Source: Ypsolopha sequella (Eukaryota; Arthropoda; Insecta; Lepidoptera; Ypsolophidae). From it: 64,000 bases of DNA. Within the stretch, counting starts at the first letter, position 1, and the number at the start of each line of letters is the position of its first letter. Below, in pieces: positions 57,230 through 64,000 of this stretch. Location: assembly GCA_934047225.1 (NCBI GenBank), contig OW203993.1, positions 22,520,069 to 22,584,068 on the forward strand, read 5' to 3'. Below the pieces are notes generated by a model. It did not search any database. It was not told where the DNA came from and saw only the letters and a list, made by a program, of their open reading frames with translations. The position numbers were made by a program, and so were the translations under genes.

Positions 57230-58557
57230 TAATTGGGTGTATGGCCAAACTGAAAATTGCCGGGCCAAGAGCATCGCCCTGGTGACATCCAACGGCAGAA
57301 TGAATAAGATGTTCGTGATATAGCAGATTTGATGGGGTGCTATAACACTGATGTACATAATTGTAAATTTAGGGGGTGATTTCTTTGACTTGGGCTAATA
57401 AGGCGCCCCTGTTGATCGAGTTGAATGCATTCCTCACGTCCACCTTCAGCATCACTTCACCACCGCCGTGTTCGAGGAATGTGCGGGCTGCATGAACAGC
57501 AGCCTCACAGCTTTCACTGCTGCCGTAGCCGAGTTGAATAGGCTGAAATGTATTTGTAAATATAGGTAATAAGTGCCGGCAGCAGATTTTCAAAGCAATA
57601 CGGCGCATGGTGTTGCCAACGGCTATGGGCCTGATTCCCCCATCCTTCTTTCTTAGTGCGCAGAGATTTGCGCCATATAGGGTGTTAATAATAGTTTCAC
57701 AAACCTTTTCTGATAACATTAAATTTACAAGTTCCGTCAGGTCTGCCTAGAGAGCTCGACCGGTATCGCCTATGGTGGCACAGACAAGGTCTTTTAAGTG
57801 TTGCGGCGTTAGACCGTCGAAGCCACCGGCCGAGCCTTTCTTAAAAGACATGATCGCAGCCAGTGTGTCATCAACAGTTGCCCGAGGTGTAGGATCTGAA
57901 GGATAGGGTGGATCAGGGAGCTGTGTTGTTGATGCTGGAGATGGATGTTTTGACTGAAGGGCCGAGAGGGTTTCCGGTGTTTCGGTGGCTATTATGTCGG
58001 TGGAGAATAAGAGCTGAGCGGCTCCTCTGATATCACCCTCCCAAACTTTCGTTTCCACTTTCTTGCATATATTATCTGGGGGGTTATGATGAGCCTTTTT
58101 TTCCTTAGCAGGTATATTTGGCTTACGACGATTGGTACAATTCTGCTTGATTTTATATGTCAATGAGCCGCTGTCTTTGTCTTTTGCCACATGCAGTGTC
58201 TGATAAGGGAATGATAGAAGATTTTCCCAGCTGGACTTGTCGTTATTGTTTATTTTATTACGGATGCAGGTAGAAAGAGACGCAGCGACTGTGTTGCGGG
58301 AACCTCGAGGAATACGCTTTACTAGCGGTAGGTTTTTCTAATAAGAACTTAATAATTTCCAAAAAGGTTGTGTAGATATACTTGCTGGAGAATTTGAGGA
58401 TGTTTTCTGCCAATGTGGATTTTAAGACCTCTTGTACTCTTAAACAGATTGGTGTGCGGGCAATGTGGACACTGTATGTGATCTCCAACCGACGTTCCCT
58501 GGCTAAGTTGGTCGCACTTGGGATGCGACGGCGGTCGGCGACTGGGACATAATCCAA
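57230..58557 (-). mobile_element. R2-like LINE copy 3, N-terminal half
   Basis: The minus-strand start near 58557 gives CPSRRPPSHPKCDQ in one frame and a C2H2 finger (CPHC, then STRGLKIHIGRKHP) near 58470-58400. The RT part follows with SAGGFDGLTPQHLKDLV, DGGIRPIAVGNTMRRI, VDVRNAFNSINRG and CHQGDALGPAIFSLAI. It ends at 57230 just before the YLDD region. Stops or shifts occur near 57367 and 57745. It shows the N-terminal zinc finger in normal orientation, useful for judging copy 1. Confidence 0.8.
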
Positions 58558-58990
58558 TTAACTTATAAATAAAACTATAAAATAGGGTAAATTAAATCTA
58601 GAAGGATACACGTCGAGGTAGGAGCATAATCAAATTATAAAAAGAAAAAGGAAAAGAGGATAATAATAATTATAACTGACGTACAAATAAACTTACCTAT
58701 GAAATTCTAAGCCTATCAAAAGATTTACCTCTGAAATACTATTAAAACAACACGGGTATTCAATAAAAGAGGAGAAAAGAAAGTAACTGAAGAAAACGGT
58801 AGAATGTGTCCGTAGTAAAGAGTTCCGTATAAATCTCTTTCGTAAAGATTTTTGCACACCAAAAATTCAAATAGTTTATTTTGCAAAGTAGGTATATAAA
58901 ATACACGTTTCACAAGTAAAAATTTAATCTTATAAAAAAATATATGTAATAAAATAATAAATGTACATGAACTAGATTAAACGTTTATTT
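58558..58990. other. AT-rich intergenic sequence
   Basis: I see no gene or repeat here. Confidence 0.5.
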
Positions 58991-58994
58991 AATT

Positions 58995-59775
58995 TGTGAT
59001 GATTTGCTGCATCAGCATGGATCTCTACTGCTCTTGGGACGAGGGTATGGTGAACGGAAACACACAATTACTATTTACACATCGGTTATTTATTCACATA
59101 ATACTATCGCACTTTATCAGTTATCTATCGTCGCGCACTAATGTTCACATAGGTTTCAACCTACATAAGTACTAATCGCCGGGAGAGAGAGAGAGCTTGG
59201 CTTTTAAATAATTAAATTTAAATATTTTTAAATAATTAATGTTTCGGTAAATCGGATTCAAATGTCCTTTGCAGACGCGTCATTCCGTGGTCTCGATTCG
59301 GCGGCTCCGAGGGCCTGTGCTGCCATTCCCCTGGGGACTCACGTTATGCGCTGAAGGTTGCTCCAGCGTAACCCTGGGAGTCCCTAAGGATCAGCGCGCA
59401 AAACCCACGATCGCCTCAATCGAGATACCACCTCATGAGCTCGCTTACGAACAGCTTTTCGGTAAAAGTTAGACCGCGTCGCGGCTAAAGCACACTCTCC
59501 TGTGGGCGCAGTCCCTACTCCACCAATTTCACTACAATCCGATGGTTTCACTGCAATCCAATAATCCAGGTTCGAGGGGTCCGGGTCTCGGGTTACGCGC
59601 CGGTTGCGCGGGACAGCCTCCTTCCGATGGGGTGTATCAACTTGTCGGTGGTGTCACGGAAACTGTAGGCCCTCCTGTCCGTGTCTTGGTTTATATGGCG
59701 TCAACCTCCCACGCCACCGCTCGTGCGTGTGGCTCGGTGGGGGCTCCGCTGCCGGGAAGCGGGGGCTTCGTCACA
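58995..59775 (-). repeat. Solo LTR, 781 bases
   Basis: The plus-strand ends are TGTGATGA and TCGTCACA, mutually inverted, with AATT duplicated on both sides (58991-58994 and 59776-59779). The right half is GC-rich; GTTTATATGG near 59690 may be a shifted TATA region on the minus strand. No internal element genes are attached, so it looks like a solo LTR left by recombination, likely Ty3/gypsy by its 4 bp duplication. Orientation is inferred from the GC-rich start on the minus strand. Short open frames within it are not genes. Confidence 0.7.
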
Positions 59776-59822
59776 AATTTATGTAGCAATATATATAATA
59801 TACGATTATAAATGATATCTTA

Positions 59823-60045
59823 TGTTGGCGCCTACAGTTGAATGAACATTACCGATGTGTGATTTTTGCTACTGTTTGTGCATCAGGCATTTCTGTTCGT
59901 GTTTTTATCCTACCTACATAAAATTGTCACATTCGTCATCTGGTTTTCAACAAAAGCATACGCTATAATTATTGTCTAAATTTATTAAATTACTTATTTG
60001 GTGTTTAACTGAGTTTCCTTAACTCCATTATGTCCCGCTGAGACA
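59823..60045 (+). repeat. 5' LTR of the second BEL/Pao element
   Basis: Runs from TGTTGGCGCCTACAGTTG to GCTGAGACA and is followed after five bases by TTTGGCGACCGTGCAGGA. The TG...CA ends and the primer-binding-like site after it support a 223-base LTR. It differs from the LTR candidate at 1650-1923, so two BEL/Pao families are present. Confidence 0.6.
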
Positions 60046-60050
60046 TAAAT

Positions 60051-60067
60051 TTGGCGACCGTGCAGGA
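60051..60067 (+). promoter_or_regulatory. Primer-binding-like site of the BEL/Pao element
   Basis: TTGGCGACCGTGCAGGA directly after the LTR; TGGCGACCGTG-type sites are usual in insect BEL/Pao elements. Confidence 0.55.
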
Positions 60068-61213
60068 CTGTATACGCAAATTACGCAGTCGGAATTAAAG
60101 ATCTGGCTAAGGAGCGCAATTTTCTGAAACTGCATTGAAGAAGACTTGATTGGCATCAATCATCAAGAACACCAGCCACATCAGCAGTCAACATGTTCAA
60201 ACAGTGAAGATTAAGCAGCGTTTGGAGTTGAAGAGTAATTCAGAGGTCATCGGGCATTTCGGGCAGTGACGTAACAAAAGCATCACACCGTGGCTTAAAT
60301 CATCTCAAAAGATAAGTGCCCTGGTTTCTCTCAACCAGCTTTAATTCCCAAAATTAATCCTAAATTACCTAAAGCACCAAAATTAATCCTAAATTACCAT
60401 AAGTGTACCTACATTACAGTACCTACCTATTTAACTACAAAATCCATGATAAACCTGACCTGCTTATTTAACTACAAAATCCATTATAAACCTGACCTAT
60501 CTAAATAGCCAAATACAAGGTTTATCCTAAATAGTCTACAATCACTTACCTAAATACCTATTTCATAAGAACAAATCCTTCCTAAACATTCCATTATCTA
60601 TGTACAAAACAAATTAATCCGCAGACTAATATCTAAATTACTTACTTGTGCATATTCTCATAATTTCTATAGTCAATTACTGTACTTAATCAATCTAGTT
60701 GAACCTACACACAAAACATCACGAATTAAACGTTTTTAGTTATTTATCACATATATAGTGTAAAAAAGGTTTCAACTTTGTTTACATTACTTCAATCAAA
60801 GAACAAGTATGTTAACACAAGAGTAAAGTGGCCAAATTAATATCGAATTTCATTTCATAATATTTGAAATATTATTTCACGTTTGCTATTGAGTGATAAA
60901 CAAAAACTATACTGCACTATTATCTGTATAAGCTTGACCCGGTTTTGCCGAACATTCCAGGTTTCCGCATCTGAGTGCCCTATCAAACACTGAGTAAGCA
61001 ACTTACTGCGCGTTCTGTCAGCTGATCAGCTGTGTCCTTGGGTGGTAAGCGGTTCCAGTTTCCCGTTCGGCAGGTGTTACCGGGCGAGGAGCGTGAGATA
61101 CAAATTATTTATTTTAGTTAGCAACGACAAGTTGAGAGCGATACGCAAGTGTTTGTTGTGACCGGTTAGCTATTGTGTAAAATTTATTTTCTACTTGTGA
61201 ACAACTTACATAT
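60068..61213 (+). other. Leader of the second BEL/Pao element
   Basis: Long non-coding leader, AT-rich, with short direct repeats such as CTACAAAATCCATNATAAACCTGACC (two copies near 60435 and 60472). No gene. Confidence 0.5.
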
Positions 61214-61225
61214 TTGTTTGTTGCA

Positions 61226-64000
61226 ATGGCACCAGTCGAACCTAGTGATTCATCTAAAGAATTAATCATAAAGCGTAGTTCCATTAAGGGGCAAATTACT
61301 AAATTCAAAAATTATTTGGAAGATTTTGCGAATCGCACTCAGCTGGAGACCATTGATATTGCTAAATTGACTGTTAAACTTGGCAAGTTTGAATGCTTGT
61401 CTACAAAATTCGATGAGCTGCAGAGTCAGATTGAGGTGCTAAACTCTGAAAATCTTGATGACGAGTTAGACGAGCGCGAATATATTGAACAAAATATAAT
61501 TGATTGTATTGCAGATGCCAAAACAATCCTAAATTCACAAAACTACATTTCTATGCGAAATGAACAGGAAAGACGCCTCTCCAGTTTGCATGAGATGCAA
61601 GGTAGTTTTGATAGTCAAGATGTAGGTGTAAAATTACCTCAAATTCATTCGATAAATTTAATGGCTCATATTTTCGTTGGCTGGAATTCCGCGATACATT
61701 TACGAACATAATACATAAGAATCAAAAACTTTCATCAATCCAAAAGTTCCATTACTTGTCATGCTATTTAGAAGGTGACGCGGCAAGGGTAATAAGTAAT
61801 ATCGGAGTATCATCCGCCAATTACGATGATGCTTGGAAGTTGCTGTGTGAGCAGTATAATAATAAAAGGTTACTCATAGTTCATCATCTCAAGTCTTTGT
61901 ACAATATTCAAGCTGTAACTCGCGAATCCGAAGGTTCGCTACGTTTTATTGTAGACCACATCACTAAAAATTTGCGTGCGTTGGCAACTCTTGGCCAACC
62001 GACAGACAAGTGGGACACTTTGATTATATATACATTATCCCAAAAACTTGACAATAACACGCTTACAAGGTGGGAAGAACATCGTAACACTCTTGATGAT
62101 GACTTTCCAACATTAAAACAATTCATCAAATTCTTAACTGATCGTGCTAATGTAGTTGAGTCGATAAATCGTCACAAATCCGATACTAACTACTCTAAAG
62201 ACTCACGTCCACCTGTATCGGGTCACAATCAAAATCATAATACACACAAGCAATTTTCAAACACCAAATCTTTTGCAAGTACAAGTCAAGATTCAAGGTC
62301 AAGTGTTTATCTTTGCATCGTTTGCAATCAAAATCACAAGATTTACGATTGTCCTACATTTAAATCAAAAAACGTCCATGAGAGACTGGCTGACGTATCA
62401 AAATACAAGTTATGCATTAATTGTCTAAGACAAGGTCATCCAGTGAGTGAGTGCCGCATGGGCCCTTGTCGCGAGTGTAAAGGGAGGCATAATACGTTAG
62501 TGCATAAGCCTCACACTAATAACCCAAGTACTGTCAACACTGCAACAATTCAATCCGAAACAGGCGCGTACTTTTGTGATCAAAATCAGCATACCACTCA
62601 AGAAGTGATTTTATCCACAGCAATAATTGAAGTCTCTAATCAAAAGGAAAAGGTTAGAGCTCTTTTAGACTGTGGCAGCGAATTTTCATTTATTTGTAAA
62701 GAATTACAACAAAAACTATCGCTAAATTCAACCCGCATCGACTTAAATGTTATTGGCATTGGCAATAACTCTACCAATAAAGTAAATGAAAGTTGCGTTG
62801 CCCAGTTAAATTCTATGAATACCAACTACAATGTTACTCTTTCTTGCTTTGTATTAGAAGAGCTAACAGGTAACTTACCAAAACAACAGATTAATTTACA
62901 ATATTTACAATTACCTAAAAACATCAAACTGGCTGATCCTACATTTGACCAACCTGCTCCAATTCAATTATTGATTGGTGCCGATATTTTTTGGGACATT
63001 TTGGGACGCGAACAAAAATCCCTGGGTCCTAATAACCCCAAAATACGCAGTTCCAAACTTGGCTGGTTGATGGGTGGCCCTATTTATTCTAAAACAAAAA
63101 ACACTAACAAAATTCATTGCAATCATGCTACACTATCCAAAGATTCATCTAAAGAATCCGAAATCGACAATTTACTCGCTAAATTCTGGGAGTTGGAAGA
63201 AATTCCCCAAAAATCTGTTCTAAGCAACGTTGAACAGGCCTGTGAAATACATTATATATCAAATGTTTCTCGCCTAAATAACGGTAGATTTTGCGTAAAA
63301 CTACCCTTGGTCGACTCACCAGACTGCCTAGGAGAGTCCTATTACTTAGCAAAAAGACGTCTTTTGAATTTAGAAAAGCGTTTTCGAAAGGATCCAAATT
63401 TAAAATCACAATATGTGCAATTTATAAAGGAATATTCTGAATTGGGCCATCTTTCAGAATCTCCTGTGGCCAAACCAAATCCGTCATATTTCTTGTGTCA
63501 CCACGCTGTCTTTAAAGGTAATAGTGAGTCAACCAAGGTACGAGTCGTGTTCGATGGTTCTGCGCCAACCACTTCCGGTTTCTCTGTCAATGATGTCCTA
63601 ATGGTAGGCCCAAATGTCCAGGACTCTCTTTTCTCCATCTTGATCAGGGCAAGACAATACAGATATCTTCTAACAGGGTGACATACAGCATTTTTATCGC
63701 AAAGTACTCGTCTCTGAAGAAGACCGAAATCTGCAATTGATCTTATGGAGGGAAGATGAGTCATTGCCTATCAAAACGCTGCGACTAAATACTCTCACTT
63801 ACGGCACCGCAAGTGCGAGTTATTTAAGCACGCGATGTCTTTGGCAGGTTGGAGAGGAGTGTACAGATGAACACATAAAAACAATAATACAAAAAGATTT
63901 TTTCGTTGATGACATGATTACAGGTTCAAACGATGAAGGTCAATTACGCAACATTCTAAATTCAGTGTCCAAAGTTCTAAATGAAGCTTGTTTTAAATTA
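61226..64000 (+). pseudogene. BEL/Pao gag-pol, 5' part (continues beyond the window)
   Basis: From MAPVEPSDSSKELIIK the frame covers a coiled Gag N-terminus (IKGQITKFKNYLEDF), shifts near 61655, and continues at 61756 with MSCYLEGDAARVI, HHLKSLYNIQ and the zinc knuckle region (CIVCNQNHKIYDC, CINCLRQGHPVSEC, CRECKGRHNTLVH). The protease follows with ALLDCGSEFSFI, where the usual DSG reads DCG as in many BEL/Pao proteins. Then come RSSKLGWLMGGP and the RT start (VRVVFDGSAPTTSG, VGPNVQDSLFSILIRAR). A shift at about 63680 breaks the frame before QHFYRKV. The RT then goes on to FFVDDMITGS (catalytic YVDD-type) and runs off the window end. It would make particles and copy RNA to DNA; two shifts make this copy inactive. 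Confidence 0.85.

Noticed and set aside
59542..59811. Gly/Pro-rich frames as a gene
   Set aside because: They lie inside the solo LTR and are due to its GC content.

Overview
The window looks like a transposon-rich, AT-rich stretch of an insect genome, most likely a moth or butterfly. The evidence is the mix of BEL/Pao, Ty3/gypsy, Jockey-like and R2-like retroelements, piggyBac, Tigger and a Polinton-like element, plus short repeats of the familiar lepidopteran type (for example CTAGCTGTTGCCCGCGAC near 25109). Introns use GT-AG signals and tRNA-derived SINE sequence is present, so this is nuclear eukaryotic DNA. I see no rRNA gene, intact tRNA gene or CRISPR array. Almost every coding region is a mobile-element gene, and most are broken.

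Layout. 1-1923: 3' end of a BEL/Pao element. 2290-4521: spliced, degenerate gene of a DUF7869-like transposon-associated family. 5036-6334 (minus): PIN-nuclease-like plus CXC gene. 6440-9140: Tigger/pogo element with TIRs and TA duplication, nested in an older repeat. 11940-15462: R2-like LINE whose 5' part appears inverted. 15780-16357: Jockey-type LINE fragment. 16400-22900: mainly non-coding, with a minisatellite, hairpins, a MITE, a SINE and a CpG-rich segment. 22945-23770: large foldback repeat. 24167-36521: the most interesting unit, a 12.4 kb Polinton/Maverick-like element with about 280 bp inverted termini and a perfect 6 bp target duplication AAGGCA. It carries a broken protein-primed-type DNA polymerase, a capsid-like C-terminus overlapping an exonuclease-like gene, and a multi-exon gene with serially duplicated exons. 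37091-39483: zinc-finger transposase-like pseudogene. 39737-41841: piggyBac pseudogene. 44030-46130: LINE remnants and a DUF7869-like remnant. 47355-48487: 216 bp satellite. 48488-54370: two Ty3/gypsy elements joined tail to tail. 54837-55683: Myb/SANT-like gene cut by a LINE with a 7 bp target duplication. 56185-58557: Jockey and R2-like fragments. 58995-59775: solo LTR. 59823-64000: 5' part of a second BEL/Pao element running off the window.

How it fits together. The region is a nest of insertions whose order can be read: Tigger went into an older repeat; the Polinton went into a foldback-related repeat and later received a LINE in one intron; a MITE sits in a gypsy leader; a LINE sits in a Myb/SANT exon. 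The passenger gene inside the Polinton keeps an open, phase-consistent frame across five exons, while the viral-type genes around it are broken. It is therefore the best candidate for a gene that may still be expressed.
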